A stretch of 64,000 bases of DNA from Thiobacillus sp. 0-1251 (GTDB lineage: Bacteria; Pseudomonadota; Gammaproteobacteria; Burkholderiales; Thiobacillaceae): the NCBI GenBank assembly GCA_001899305.1, contig MKWL01000011.1:62001-126000 (forward strand), read 5' to 3'. This document shows, in pieces, positions 16,641 to 25,831 of this stretch; position 1 is the first letter of the stretch, and the number at the start of each line of letters is the position of its first letter. A model generated the notes under the pieces. It had not been told where the DNA came from. It was given only the letters and a program-made list of their open reading frames with translations, and did not search any database. The translations under genes and the position numbers were made by a program.

Positions 16641-17399
16641 TCAGCAATTCCTTGTTGTTTCTTCAAGACAAACCGAATCCGCCGCCCCCGCAATCATCTG
16701 CGCCCGGCATTCCCGGTAAACCTCCCGTGCCCCTTCCAGCACGTCCTCCGGAATCGCCACCTCCGAGTAATCGCTGCGGGTCCGATCGATTCGCCCGCTG
16801 CGCAGCCGCGTCGACGAATCCCCCCGGCGCGCCTTCCCCGTCTGGCCGAATACCGCGTACCGCTCACTCAAGGTCGGCTCCAGCTGCAGCCACGCCGTCA
16901 GCCGGGGCAGCAGCCGCTCCGGCGCGCGCTGCCACAGCTCCGCATCGAAATAGAAATAAGGCCGATCGGCCGTGCGGCAGAAATCCGCAATCGCCCGCAC
17001 CCGTTCCACGTAGTACCTGGCCGCCTCCACCGGCGAGGCGTACAGGTCCGGGTCGGGCTTTTGCCGGAACAGATGCACGATGCTGCGGATCGTGTGCGCC
17101 GGCTCCGCCAGGGCGACGAGGATCTTGAGCTCGGCCGCGCCCAGCCGCTCGGGCTTCAGCACATAGTCGTTGTGCAGCAGCTTGTCGAACAGGTAACGGC
17201 TCCCCGGCTTTAGCACCTCGTCCTGTCGAAACGCCTCCAGCTGCCTGTCCAGCGCGGCGGCATCCTCATAGCTGAGATGCATTTCGTAATAGCCGTTGAT
17301 CTGCGGATGCGAGCCGAGGATATGCCCCGCCAGACTGGTGTAAGCGCGCATGTGGCTCAGCAGGAAGATGCGGGCGGAGAGGTCAAACGAAGCGCTCAT
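16641..17399 (-). CDS. Sulfotransferase-like protein
   Basis: From the Met at 17399 the protein is 252 residues. It opens with IFLLSHMRAYTSLAGHILGS followed by HPQINGYYEMH, a PAPS-binding-like start (family form: S-x-R-S-G-S-T-L-x-x-x-L-x-x-H-P). Residues AARYYVERVRAIADFC and the late FDAEL fit the same fold. The usual RSGST is altered to HMRAYTS, so activity is uncertain. The open frame continues upstream without a stop to 17594 through an antitoxin-like segment; I treat that as a separate remnant. No strong ribosome-binding site was seen at 17399. Confidence 0.62.
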   Translation of the reverse strand: MSASFDLSARIFLLSHMRAYTSLAGHILGSHPQINGYYEMHLSYEDAAALDRQLEAFRQDEVLKPGSRYLFDKLLHNDYVLKPERLGAAELKILVALAEPAHTIRSIVHLFRQKPDPDLYASPVEAARYYVERVRAIADFCRTADRPYFYFDAELWQRAPERLLPRLTAWLQLEPTLSERYAVFGQTGKARRGDSSTRLRSGRIDRTRSDYSEVAIPEDVLEGAREVYRECRAQMIAGAADSVCLEETTRNC

Positions 17400-17594
17400 T
17401 GTTTCAATTCGTTGTGGTCGGCCGGGAAGGTAGATGTCACTTTCCGGGACTGATACTTGGACACACTGCTGTTCCATCAGCGTTTTTGCCTGCGCCTTTG
17501 TCTTCTTGGATGCATCAAACCTGCAGTCTTCGATCCGCATCGAGGTTTCAACGGCCTTGATGACTTTCTTGTTGATAATGGCTGTGGTCTTCAC
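17400..17594 (-). pseudogene. Remnant resembling a small Fic-type antitoxin, in frame with the sulfotransferase
   Basis: From a GTG at 17594 the frame encodes KTTAIINKKVIKAVETSMRI then EDCRF and a Lys-rich helix (SKKTKAQAKTLMEQQ). The stretch SMRIE fits the S/T-x-x-x-E inhibition motif of small Fic antitoxins (VbhA/YhfG type), where E is normally followed by G or N; here it is D. It starts in a GTGA overlap with an upstream broken frame. No Fic toxin is nearby. It runs directly into the sulfotransferase frame, so it is either a decayed antitoxin or part of a fusion. Confidence 0.4.
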
Positions 17595-17734
17595 GCTTCC
17601 CCCCAAGAATTGATCCGCCGCTTGAACTGCTCGACGATATAGCTCACCTCGTCCTAATCGATCCGCTCACCCCCGAACTTCCCGAGCCGGTCCAGGATAT
17701 TTAGTCCAGCAAGGATTTCGCCTAATCCGAGCAT
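17591..17734 (-). pseudogene. Broken 47-codon frame upstream of the antitoxin remnant
   Basis: From ATG 17734 the frame reads MLGLGEILAGLNILDRLGKF then GGERID, hits a TAG at 17656-17654, and continues in frame with DEVSYIVEQFKRRINSWGEA to a TGA that overlaps the next frame's GTG. One base change (CAG to TAG) would explain the stop. It looks like a former small gene co-translated with the antitoxin-like frame. The family is not recognised. Confidence 0.35.
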
Positions 17735-17750
17735 ATTGCCGTCACCAACG

Positions 17751-19952
17751 TCAATTCAGAAGTAACTGCGTTTGATGAGTCGTGCGAGGCAAGCGGCCAC
17801 GGGGAATAAGACCATTCTGGCGCAGCCAGCCTAGCCATTTACGCAGAAGGGCCGGCGTAAATCGCCCCTTCTTCTCGTGCCAGTTCTCTCGCACTTCGCA
17901 AACGATTTCATCGTCACTGGGCTCATGGCCGTCGATCAAAAAGTCATTCCAGGCTGCAAACAGGGTGGCGATGATCTCCGCCTCTTCGGTCGTCCTGTCC
18001 GTGAACAAAGTGAGCAGCCGGTCGAATTCCTTGCGCTGGTCGGCGGTGAATGCACGTTCTGCTTGCGCGGACTGTTCCGCAAGCGCTCGACCGGGTCGGT
18101 ATTCGATCTTTTTCTTGCCACCGGCAGTCGTGCTATCGACGACCTTGAACCATGCTTCCCGCTCGCCCTGTTCTTCAAAGCGATAAAGCCAGGAATCGAA
18201 CGGGCCGGCAGCCTCGCGCATAGGCTTGAGTCCAAGCTCCAGGCCCACATGCGCCTGCGCCAGATAAAGCACTTTCATCGCGGCGGTTCGACCGAAGTAG
18301 CGCTTGCCTTGCATCTTGCTGATGGCGTAGCAGCCGACTGCAGCGCGGTAACTGGCAAGGTCAATGATCTCGGCAGTCGGGTTCAACAACTCATGAATGA
18401 CGGCATCGAGCAGTGCTACGCTCTTGATCCTGGCTTCGGCAAGTTTGGTCTCCAACCGGTCCACCAAAGCCATGAGTTGATCGACCTTGGCGACGATGCG
18501 GCGTTGTTCGGCTAGGGGTGGAATGGGCACAGCAAGCCGACGGATTGGTTCGATAAATATGTTTGCTTGAGCGGATTGCTTTGAACTGCGTTGAATCTGC
18601 CGTTGAAGATCGGGGGAGCGGAGCGCCAGCGCAAGATACGACGAATCAACGTTCGCCTTTGAGTGCTTGATTAGTGCAGCACTGCGCACCATCGAATATT
18701 TATTATCTGCGTCTACTATGGCTACACGGCCAACGCTACCAGAACAAGATAGAAGAATGTCACCCGCATCTGGGTCGCAACGCTTACGAATTCGCTCGAA
18801 CTCCTCATGCCCAACATAATCGACGTCTCCCACATCAATAAAGCCGTCGCGGACATTGCGTGCAGATAACAGGAAATAGCCGTGTTCTTCGCGTTTCGGT
18901 GTGGCGTGCTCGCCATCAGTGATTTTCTTGGCGATGTCATCCAAACGGCAGAACTCCCACTTCGGTGGCAATTCGATTACCTCATCTGGAATTCCATTTC
19001 CACTCAATGCCTTTGGCCGCTTTACAAGCCCCTGTTTTATCAGATCTTCCCTTTCCGCTTGCGCACGGGCGATGAGCGCCGCCGCAGGTTCATCGCTTGG
19101 GTCTTGCGGGACAAGTTTGCCTTGGACCGCGAGGGTGAGAATGGATTTGCGGAGGTCGGCGGGGGTGATGGGGTAGGACTGGTGAAAAAGAAAGTCGAGG
19201 TTGGCCGGGGTGGGGGCTTCGGCGAAGCGGGAAAGCGACGCGCGGGCGAGCGCGGCGTGGCGGGTATCGCGTTCCTGCTGCTGCGCCTCCAGCCGATCAC
19301 ACAAAGCCATCAACTCATCCACCTTTGCCACGATCCGCTTTTGCTCGGCGAGGCGTGGGAGTGGGATGGTCTGTTTCTTGAGTGTGTCGGTGTTGACTGC
19401 TGCTTGGTTAATCCAGCGCGTGCAAAGGCGTGCGAAGTAGCCGCTGTTTCGGAGCAGCGTGAAATAGAAGACAACAAATCCGGGATAGATGCCGTCTTTG
19501 AGTCGAAGCCGGGTGAGGTGATTGCTGAATCCGTAGTCATAGTCTTGATCGACCAAGCACGTCTTGCCGACAAGCTCCTGACTATTCGTGTTGTTGAAGA
19601 GGATGTCTCCGCGGCGAATCGATGATTTCTGCGGATCAACCTTGTTCGGGTCGATTTGCACCAGCAGATCGAAATTCAGCGTTCCGAGCGTCGAGATATT
19701 GTGTGTACGGAGGTGAACATGGCCACCCTCAACTTGATGGCTTCTCGAACACGCGAACCCCGGGGTAATCGACAAACATATTGATTCGATTGTCTGCGCC
19801 TCCCATCCAGAAGGCAGACCCTTGTCGTCGGGGCTTTTTCCAGAGAGACCACCGGAGAATGCGAGTCGGAGCACCAACTCGCGCATCTTAGCCACTGCAT
19901 TCGGCGCACCCGCTAACAGCGCGAACTTCTCAAAAAACGTCTCCAGCCTCAT
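17751..19952 (-). CDS. hsdS: Type I restriction-modification specificity subunit with C-terminal extension
   Basis: HsdS sets the DNA target of the type I complex. The 733-residue protein has TRD1 (from about residue 47, LPSGWEAQTIESI), a helical spacer (LAEQKRIVAKVDELMALCDR), TRD2 (from about 322, LPPKWEFCRLDDIA) and a second spacer (LAEQRRIVAKVDQLMALVDR). About 210 more residues (about 525-733) follow, including YFGRTAAMKVLYLAQAHVGL, which is not part of a standard HsdS of 400-500 residues. The start overlaps the hsdM stop (ATGA). The extension recurs, as I recall, in some other HsdS proteins; its role is unknown. Confidence 0.92.
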   Translation of the reverse strand: MRLETFFEKFALLAGAPNAVAKMRELVLRLAFSGGLSGKSPDDKGLPSGWEAQTIESICLSITPGFACSRSHQVEGGHVHLRTHNISTLGTLNFDLLVQIDPNKVDPQKSSIRRGDILFNNTNSQELVGKTCLVDQDYDYGFSNHLTRLRLKDGIYPGFVVFYFTLLRNSGYFARLCTRWINQAAVNTDTLKKQTIPLPRLAEQKRIVAKVDELMALCDRLEAQQQERDTRHAALARASLSRFAEAPTPANLDFLFHQSYPITPADLRKSILTLAVQGKLVPQDPSDEPAAALIARAQAEREDLIKQGLVKRPKALSGNGIPDEVIELPPKWEFCRLDDIAKKITDGEHATPKREEHGYFLLSARNVRDGFIDVGDVDYVGHEEFERIRKRCDPDAGDILLSCSGSVGRVAIVDADNKYSMVRSAALIKHSKANVDSSYLALALRSPDLQRQIQRSSKQSAQANIFIEPIRRLAVPIPPLAEQRRIVAKVDQLMALVDRLETKLAEARIKSVALLDAVIHELLNPTAEIIDLASYRAAVGCYAISKMQGKRYFGRTAAMKVLYLAQAHVGLELGLKPMREAAGPFDSWLYRFEEQGEREAWFKVVDSTTAGGKKKIEYRPGRALAEQSAQAERAFTADQRKEFDRLLTLFTDRTTEEAEIIATLFAAWNDFLIDGHEPSDDEIVCEVRENWHEKKGRFTPALLRKWLGWLRQNGLIPRGRLPRTTHQTQLLLN

Positions 19953-21430
19953 GCGTCGGTTCCGGCTCGGCTGGTCAGGGCGTGGTGCAGTTCCTTTTTC
20001 AGCGCGGCGCGGGTGTCGGCAATCTGGGCCAGCAGCTTCTCGTACTCCGGCAGCAGGTGGTCGACGTCGCCGGGGCCTTCGTCGCTGCAGTGCGGGTTCT
20101 TCAGGTCCAGGTTGAAGTTGCCGGCCTTGATGGTGTCGATGGAGACGCGCCAGGCCTGTTCGTTTTCCACCCGGCCGGCGAAGCCCTTCGATTCATCGCC
20201 CCACCAGGCGCGTTCCGGCTCGAACTCCTCGATTCGGATCGGTTTGCCCTTGTTGTAACTCTTGGCGGCTGGCGGATAGGGGTGCTCGTAGTACCACACC
20301 TCGGTGGTAGGCTGGCCCTTGGTGAAGAACAGCAGGTTGGTGCGGATGCCGGTGTAGGGGTTGAACACGCCGTTGGGCAGCCGCACGATTGTGTGCAGGT
20401 TGCACTCGGTGAGCAGGGCTTCCTTGATGCGGGTTTTGACGCCTTCGCCGAACAGCGTGCCGTCGGGCAGCACCAGGCCGGCGCGGCCGCCCGGCTTGAG
20501 CAGCTTCATGATCAGCACCAGGAACAGGTCGGCGGTTTCCCGGGTGCGGAACTCAGACGGAAAGTTGGCCTCGATGCCGTCTTCCTCCATGCCGCCGAAG
20601 GGCGGGTTGGTAACGATGACATCCACCCGTTCCTTGGGCGACCAGTCGCGCAACGGCCGCGCCAGCGTGTTGTCGTGGCGCACGTTAGACGGCACGTCGA
20701 TGCCGTGCAGCAGCAGGTTGGTCATGCACAGCACGTGCGGCAGGTGTTTTTTCTCGATGCCGTGAAAGCATTCCTGAATGAACTGCTCGTCAGCTTCGGT
20801 CTTGGCCTGCTTGCGCAGATGTTCGATGGCGCAGGTGAGAAAGCCGCCGGTGCCGCAGGCGGGGTCGAGGAGGCTTTCGCGTTTTTTCAGGCTGGGGTTG
20901 ACCTGCTCGACGATAAACTGGGTGACGGCGCGCGGGGTGTAGAACTCGCCCGCATTGCCGGCAGACTGGAGGTCCTTGAGGATTTTCTCGTAGATGTCGC
21001 CGAACATGTGGAGGTCATCGGAGGCGTTGAAGTCGATGCCGTTGATCTTGTTGATCACCTGCCGCATCAGGGTGCCGTTCTTCATGTAGTTGTTGGCATC
21101 GTCGAACGCGGTGCGCACCAGCACGGCAATCTTGTCGGCGCCGCCGGGCAGCGTCTTCAGCTTGGGCAGCAGCGTGTTGTTGACGAAGGCGAGCAAGGGT
21201 TCGCCGGTGATGCCCTCCTCGTCCGTGGCCCAGTTGCACCAGCGGAGGTGCTGGGGCAGCGGCGATTTGTAGTGATCGCGCAGGAGTTCCAGCTCCTTTT
21301 CGCGGTCGTCGAAGATTTTCAGAAAGAACATCCAGCCGAGTTGCTCCAGGCGCTGGGCGTCGCCGTAGGTGCCGGCGTCCTTGCGCATGATGTCCTGGAT
21401 GGATTTGACGATGTTTGAAACGTTGGGCAT
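19949..21430 (-). CDS. hsdM: Type I DNA adenine methyltransferase subunit
   Basis: HsdM methylates adenine in the site chosen by HsdS and protects the host DNA. The 493-residue protein has a helical N-terminal HsdM domain (IVKSIQDIMRKDAGTYGDAQ), the SAM-binding motif DPACGTGGFLT and the catalytic NPPFGG. Both are intact and the length is normal. It lies three bases downstream of the KilA-N gene and overlaps hsdS by four bases, so all are probably one transcript. Confidence 0.96.
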   Translation of the reverse strand: MPNVSNIVKSIQDIMRKDAGTYGDAQRLEQLGWMFFLKIFDDREKELELLRDHYKSPLPQHLRWCNWATDEEGITGEPLLAFVNNTLLPKLKTLPGGADKIAVLVRTAFDDANNYMKNGTLMRQVINKINGIDFNASDDLHMFGDIYEKILKDLQSAGNAGEFYTPRAVTQFIVEQVNPSLKKRESLLDPACGTGGFLTCAIEHLRKQAKTEADEQFIQECFHGIEKKHLPHVLCMTNLLLHGIDVPSNVRHDNTLARPLRDWSPKERVDVIVTNPPFGGMEEDGIEANFPSEFRTRETADLFLVLIMKLLKPGGRAGLVLPDGTLFGEGVKTRIKEALLTECNLHTIVRLPNGVFNPYTGIRTNLLFFTKGQPTTEVWYYEHPYPPAAKSYNKGKPIRIEEFEPERAWWGDESKGFAGRVENEQAWRVSIDTIKAGNFNLDLKNPHCSDEGPGDVDHLLPEYEKLLAQIADTRAALKKELHHALTSRAGTDA

Positions 21431-21433
21431 GGC

Positions 21434-22276
21434 TTATCTGGATTTTTTGCTAGGGGCTGGCAACAACGGTGCGGCGTTGCCAGCGGTGAGAACATGCATC
21501 TGCCGGATGGCGATGGCGTTGAGTTTGGTGAGGCGTTCGCCCTGGGGCAAAGCCATGTGAATGAATTCGGCGTTCATGGCTTCGATGTTGGCGAGGACGA
21601 GCAACTGCTCGATGCTGGCGTATTCGCGCATGTTGCCTTCGAGCTTGGGGTTGGCATCGCGCCACTGTTTGGCAGTCTGGCCGAACAACGCCACGTTGAG
21701 CAGATCGGCCTCAGTGGCGTAGGTCATGGCGGCCTGGGCCGGGGTCACGGCGGCGGGAATGAGGTTGGCCTTGATGGCATCGGTGTGGATGCGGTAGTTG
21801 AGCTTGGACAGGGTGCGGTTGAGGTTCCAGGACAGCGAAAGGCGGCGGTTTTCGTCGTCCTTCAGGCGCTGGAATTCCTTGATCAGGTAGATCTTGAATT
21901 CGGGGCTGATCCACATGCCGAATTCAAAGGCGATGTCCTTGTGGGCGTAGGTGCCGCCGTATCGTCCCGTGCTGGCCTTCAAGCCGATGGCCCCGGTTTT
22001 CTCCGTCCACTCCTTTACGCTGAGCTTGTAGCTGTTGAGGCCCGCCTGGCTTTTAATTATGGCGAATTCGCCGTAATTAAAAACGGGGTTGTGGACCGAC
22101 TCCCAAATGCCGAGGAATTCGACGGTGTTGCGGTTTCTGAGCCAGTCGGAAATGAAAAAGTCCCCGTCCTTGGCTTTGAGCATGTCGGTCAGGGAAATGA
22201 AATCCCCATCCTGACCGCTGAGAACGGTCACGTCCGTTCCCCGGACGTCGATGGTCGTTTTCTTGGGCTTGGTCAT
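21434..22276 (-). CDS. KilA-N domain protein within the type I RM operon
   Basis: The 280-residue protein has an N-terminal KilA-N-like fold: DFISLTDMLKAKDGDFFISD, WLRNRNTVEFLGIWE, then GRYGGTYAHKDIAFEFGMWI. KilA-N is a DNA-binding domain of phage and large-virus origin. The gene sits two bases after hsdR and three before hsdM, so it is a fixed member of this operon. Similar proteins occur beside other type I systems, where they may regulate or assist, but no role is established as far as I know. Confidence 0.88.
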   Translation of the reverse strand: MTKPKKTTIDVRGTDVTVLSGQDGDFISLTDMLKAKDGDFFISDWLRNRNTVEFLGIWESVHNPVFNYGEFAIIKSQAGLNSYKLSVKEWTEKTGAIGLKASTGRYGGTYAHKDIAFEFGMWISPEFKIYLIKEFQRLKDDENRRLSLSWNLNRTLSKLNYRIHTDAIKANLIPAAVTPAQAAMTYATEADLLNVALFGQTAKQWRDANPKLEGNMREYASIEQLLVLANIEAMNAEFIHMALPQGERLTKLNAIAIRQMHVLTAGNAAPLLPAPSKKSR

Positions 22277-22278
22277 GG

Positions 22279-24642
22279 TCAGGCCGCCTTCCAGTAAAGC
22301 TCGGTTTCCAGTTCCCGTATCGCGGCAAGGTAGCTCTGCTTGCCGCCGAAGAGCTTGACGATTTCGACCGGTGTGCCGAAGGCCGTCAGCGGGTCAACCT
22401 TGAGGATGTCGAGCGACTCGACGCTCTTGATGCCGCCGTCGGCGTATTTCTCCAACAGCGCATCGAGCACGGCGCGGGTCCGGTCGCCGTATTTGGCAAA
22501 GACATGGCGTTTTTTAACCTGTGCGGCCCGCTCGCGCCGGGTCAGGGGCGGCTGATCGAAGGCGACGTGGCAGACGAGGTCGAAGGCGTCGTAGTCGCGG
22601 CCGACCTGTTCGGCGAGTTCATCGAGAAAAACGCCGTGGGTGGCCAGCTCGTCGATGATGGCCTGCTTGCGGTCGGCATCGTTCCAGGCGTTGAGGAAGG
22701 CTTTGAGCGAGGCGTAGGCCTTGCGTACCGTGTTGCGGGTGTAATCCTTGAGCGATTCGGTAATGAGCTTGCCCTGCTCGTCCAGGTACTGGACGCGCTC
22801 GGTGGCGACGCGGACTTCGACGTCGTCGACGTAGTATTTTCTGGGGGGTTCGCCCGTGACGGGCGGTTCGATGGGATCGGCGGGCTCGTAGATCACCTCG
22901 CCCGTCTCGTCTTCGGTGCCCGGTACTTCGTCAGGCGGGACCGGCGGCTCGCCGGGGCCGGGTTCGTAAATCTGCACCGGCTCGCCATCGAAGGCCGGGT
23001 CCGCGAACAACGCGGTGGCCCGCTTGAAATCCATGATGGTGAAGAAGAACTTGTTGTAATCCTCGTTGATGCGCGTGCCGCGGCCGATGATCTGCTTGAA
23101 CTCGGTCATGGAGTTGATGCGCTTGTCGAGCACGATGAGATGGCAGGTCTGGGCGTCGACACCGGTGGACATCAGTTGCGAGGTGGTGGCGATGACCGGA
23201 AAGGTGGATTCGGGGTCGATGAAGTTGTCGAGCTGGGCCTTGCCTTCATCGTTGTCGCCAGTGATGCGCATGACGTAGCGCTTGTTGGCGGCGGCGAGGT
23301 CGGCATTGGCGTTGACCAGGGCCTGACGCATGCGCTCGGCGTGATCGATGTTCTCGCAGAAGACGATGGTCTTGGCGAAGCGGTCGGTGGCCTTGAGAAA
23401 TTCGGTGACCTTGGCGGCGACGACCTGGGTACGTTTTTCCAGGATCAGGTTACGGTCAAAGTCGGTTTCGTTGTATTCGCGGTCTTCGATTTCACGGCCG
23501 TACTTGTCGATTTTTCCCTTCTCCGGCCGCCAGCCGTCCAGGTCCTTGTCGAGGCCGATGCGCACCACTTTATAGGGCGCGAGAAAGCCGTCGGAGATGC
23601 CCTGCCGAAGGGAATAGGTGTAGATCGGGTCGCCGAAATAATGGATGTTGGAGACTTCCTTCGTCTCTTTTGGCGTGGCGGTGAGGCCAATCTGGGTGGC
23701 CGATGAGAAATACGTCAGCACATCGTGCCAGGCCGCGTCCTCTGCCGCGCTGCCCCGGTGACACTCGTCGACGATGATGAGGTCGAAGAAGTCGGGCGAG
23801 AACTGCTTGTAGATGTTGCGCTCTTCCTCGGTCCCGGTAACGGCCTGGTACAGAGACAGATAAATCTCGAAGGACTTGTCGACCGAGCGGTTGGTGATTT
23901 TGGTCATCGCCTGCCCAAAGGGTTTGAAGTCGTTGGTCTTGGTCTGGTCAGCCAGGATGTTGCGATCGACGAGGAAGAGGATGCGTTTTTTGGCGCCCGA
24001 TTTCCAGAGTCGCCAGATGATCTGGAAAGCGGTGTAGGTCTTACCGGTTCCGGTCGCCATAACCAGCAGGAGCCGATCCTCGCCACGCGCAATGGCATCG
24101 ACCGTGCGGTTGATGGCGTTGAGCTGGTAGTAGCGCGGCATCTTGCCGGAACCGTCGTCGTAGTAATCCTGGATGGCGATGGTTTCCTGTTCGAGGCTGT
24201 AGCCTTTGGCCTGACGGTAACGTGCCCAAAGTTCCTCAGGCGTGGGGAACTGATCGAGCGGGATTTCGCGTTCGACGACGCCGTTGGCACCTGTACGGTC
24301 GTGCTCCAGAAAGGCGTCGCCATTGCAGCTATAGGCAAACGGCACATCGAGAATCTCGGCGTATTCCAGTGCCTGCTGCATCCCGGCGCCAACGCTGTGA
24401 TTGTTGTCCTTTGCCTCGACTACCGCGATGGGAATGTTCGGCTTGTAATACAGGAGGTAGTCGGCCTTTTTGGCTTCGCCGCGCTTCACTGTTTTGCCGC
24501 GAACGATAACGCGGCCCTTGGTGAAGTAGATTTCCTCACGAAGCTGAGTCATCACGTCCCATTTCTCACCGTTGTCGCCGACGATGGCGGGCGTGATGAA
24601 TTTGGTGCGGATGTCTGTTTCGGTGAGGTCTTTTTTATTCAT
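22279..24642 (-). CDS. hsdR: Type I restriction endonuclease/translocase subunit
   Basis: HsdR translocates and cuts DNA lacking the host methylation. The 787-residue protein begins with a nuclease domain (KKADYLLYYKPNIPIAVVEA then K, the D...ExK set). An SF2 helicase follows with Walker A MATGTGKTYTAF, DECHRG, and later SQLMSTGVDAQTC and QIIGRGTRI. A helical C-terminal domain should contact HsdM. The layout matches the EcoEI-type R subunit. It is the first gene of the operon. Confidence 0.95.
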   Translation of the reverse strand: MNKKDLTETDIRTKFITPAIVGDNGEKWDVMTQLREEIYFTKGRVIVRGKTVKRGEAKKADYLLYYKPNIPIAVVEAKDNNHSVGAGMQQALEYAEILDVPFAYSCNGDAFLEHDRTGANGVVEREIPLDQFPTPEELWARYRQAKGYSLEQETIAIQDYYDDGSGKMPRYYQLNAINRTVDAIARGEDRLLLVMATGTGKTYTAFQIIWRLWKSGAKKRILFLVDRNILADQTKTNDFKPFGQAMTKITNRSVDKSFEIYLSLYQAVTGTEEERNIYKQFSPDFFDLIIVDECHRGSAAEDAAWHDVLTYFSSATQIGLTATPKETKEVSNIHYFGDPIYTYSLRQGISDGFLAPYKVVRIGLDKDLDGWRPEKGKIDKYGREIEDREYNETDFDRNLILEKRTQVVAAKVTEFLKATDRFAKTIVFCENIDHAERMRQALVNANADLAAANKRYVMRITGDNDEGKAQLDNFIDPESTFPVIATTSQLMSTGVDAQTCHLIVLDKRINSMTEFKQIIGRGTRINEDYNKFFFTIMDFKRATALFADPAFDGEPVQIYEPGPGEPPVPPDEVPGTEDETGEVIYEPADPIEPPVTGEPPRKYYVDDVEVRVATERVQYLDEQGKLITESLKDYTRNTVRKAYASLKAFLNAWNDADRKQAIIDELATHGVFLDELAEQVGRDYDAFDLVCHVAFDQPPLTRRERAAQVKKRHVFAKYGDRTRAVLDALLEKYADGGIKSVESLDILKVDPLTAFGTPVEIVKLFGGKQSYLAAIRELETELYWKAA

Positions 24643-24724
24643 GTGGCCAACCTATCAGGCATGCGACGTGGCAGCGGCGGTCGCAGACGTGCCAGCCGGC
24701 CACCTCCAGCAGCCTGTCGATATT

Positions 24725-24783
24725 CCCCCTCGCTTGTTGTTCCGGCTGTGGAGCCAAGACACCCCCTGTGTTTGTTATGAGGG
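24725..24783 (+). repeat. Copy B of the ~50-bp sequence seen at 14154
   Basis: This copy starts CCCCCTCGCTTGTTGTTCCG and ends with GAGGGGGATT, so its ends can also pair (CCCCCTC with GAGGGGG). It lies between hsdR and sohB. It has the same orientation as copy A, 10.6 kb away. The short core match alone would not be significant in 64 kb; position and the longer alignment make it worth recording. Confidence 0.4.
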
Positions 24784-24829
24784 GGATTTTCGCATAGCTC
24801 GGTGGTTAATCGCGTTACCGATGGCTGGA

Positions 24830-25831
24830 TCAACCCAACGGACCCGGCGGCTGCCATATCCCATCCCAAGCCGCCTGCGCCGACATCCTCACCCGCTCCG
24901 GCAGCGTCATCTTCCGCTGGTAGCTCACCTGCAGCACCCTGCCCCGCTGGCAGGCGCGGCGGATGACGTCGTCGCTGGTGGCGAGTTCGTCGACCAGGCC
25001 CAGCTCCAGCGCCTGGCTGCCAAGCCAGGCTTCGCCGGTGCCGACCTTGTCCATGTCGAGCTGGCGGCGCTCGTGCACGAAGTCGCGGAAGCGCGCGTGG
25101 ATTGCCTCCAGTTCCTCGCGCAGTTTGGCGCGGCCAGCTTCGGTGTTTTCGCCGAACACGGTGACGGTGCGCTTGTATTGGCCGGCGGTGAACTGTTCCC
25201 AGTCGATGTCGCGCGCCTGCAGCCAGCGGTGGAAGTTGGGAATCTGCGCGACGACGCCGATGGAGCCGACCAGCGCAAATGGCGAGGCGACGATCTTGTC
25301 GGCAGCGGCGGCCATGAGGTAGCCGCCGCTGGCGGCGACGCTGTCGACCATGGCGGTGAGCGGCAGTTTGGCGTCGCGCAGCCGCAGCAGCTGGGCGGCG
25401 GCGAGGCCGTAGCGGTTGACCATGCCGCCGGGGCTTTCCAGCCGCAGCAGCACGGCGTCGCCGGGCTGGGCCACCTGCAGGATGGCGCTGATTTCCTCGC
25501 GCAGCGCCGCCACGGCCGAGGCGCGGATGTCGCCCTTGAAGTCGATGAGGTAGGTACAGGGCCCGGCTTCGGCCTGCTGCCGCCGCGCCTTGCGTTCGGC
25601 CTTGCGCTGCTTGAGCAGCGTCTTGTGCGCCTTCTTCGGCAGGCGCAGGGCGTCGAGGGCGTCGCCGGCGGCTTCGAGCTGGCGGTTGACGTCGCTCACC
25701 TCGACATGGCCGGCATGCCTGGCCTTGCGGCGCGACAGCAGGACCAGCCCGGCGGCGATGGCGAGGATCACCCCCACAACGGTGACGGCTTCGGCGAGAA
25801 ACAGGGCGTAGTGCGAGGCGAAACTGTTCAT
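24830..25831 (-). CDS. sohB: S49-family inner-membrane protease
   Basis: The 333-residue protein has an N-terminal membrane segment (ALFLAEAVTVVGVILAIAAG) and a basic coiled region. The S49 core includes LRLESPGGMV and the nucleophile region DSVAASGGYLMA, followed by IVASPFALVGSIGV. SohB belongs to the signal-peptide-peptidase A group and probably clears membrane or exported fragments. The length fits short single-domain SohB. Nothing suggests that it belongs to the adjacent restriction operon. Confidence 0.9.
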   Translation of the reverse strand: MNSFASHYALFLAEAVTVVGVILAIAAGLVLLSRRKARHAGHVEVSDVNRQLEAAGDALDALRLPKKAHKTLLKQRKAERKARRQQAEAGPCTYLIDFKGDIRASAVAALREEISAILQVAQPGDAVLLRLESPGGMVNRYGLAAAQLLRLRDAKLPLTAMVDSVAASGGYLMAAAADKIVASPFALVGSIGVVAQIPNFHRWLQARDIDWEQFTAGQYKRTVTVFGENTEAGRAKLREELEAIHARFRDFVHERRQLDMDKVGTGEAWLGSQALELGLVDELATSDDVIRRACQRGRVLQVSYQRKMTLPERVRMSAQAAWDGIWQPPGPLG

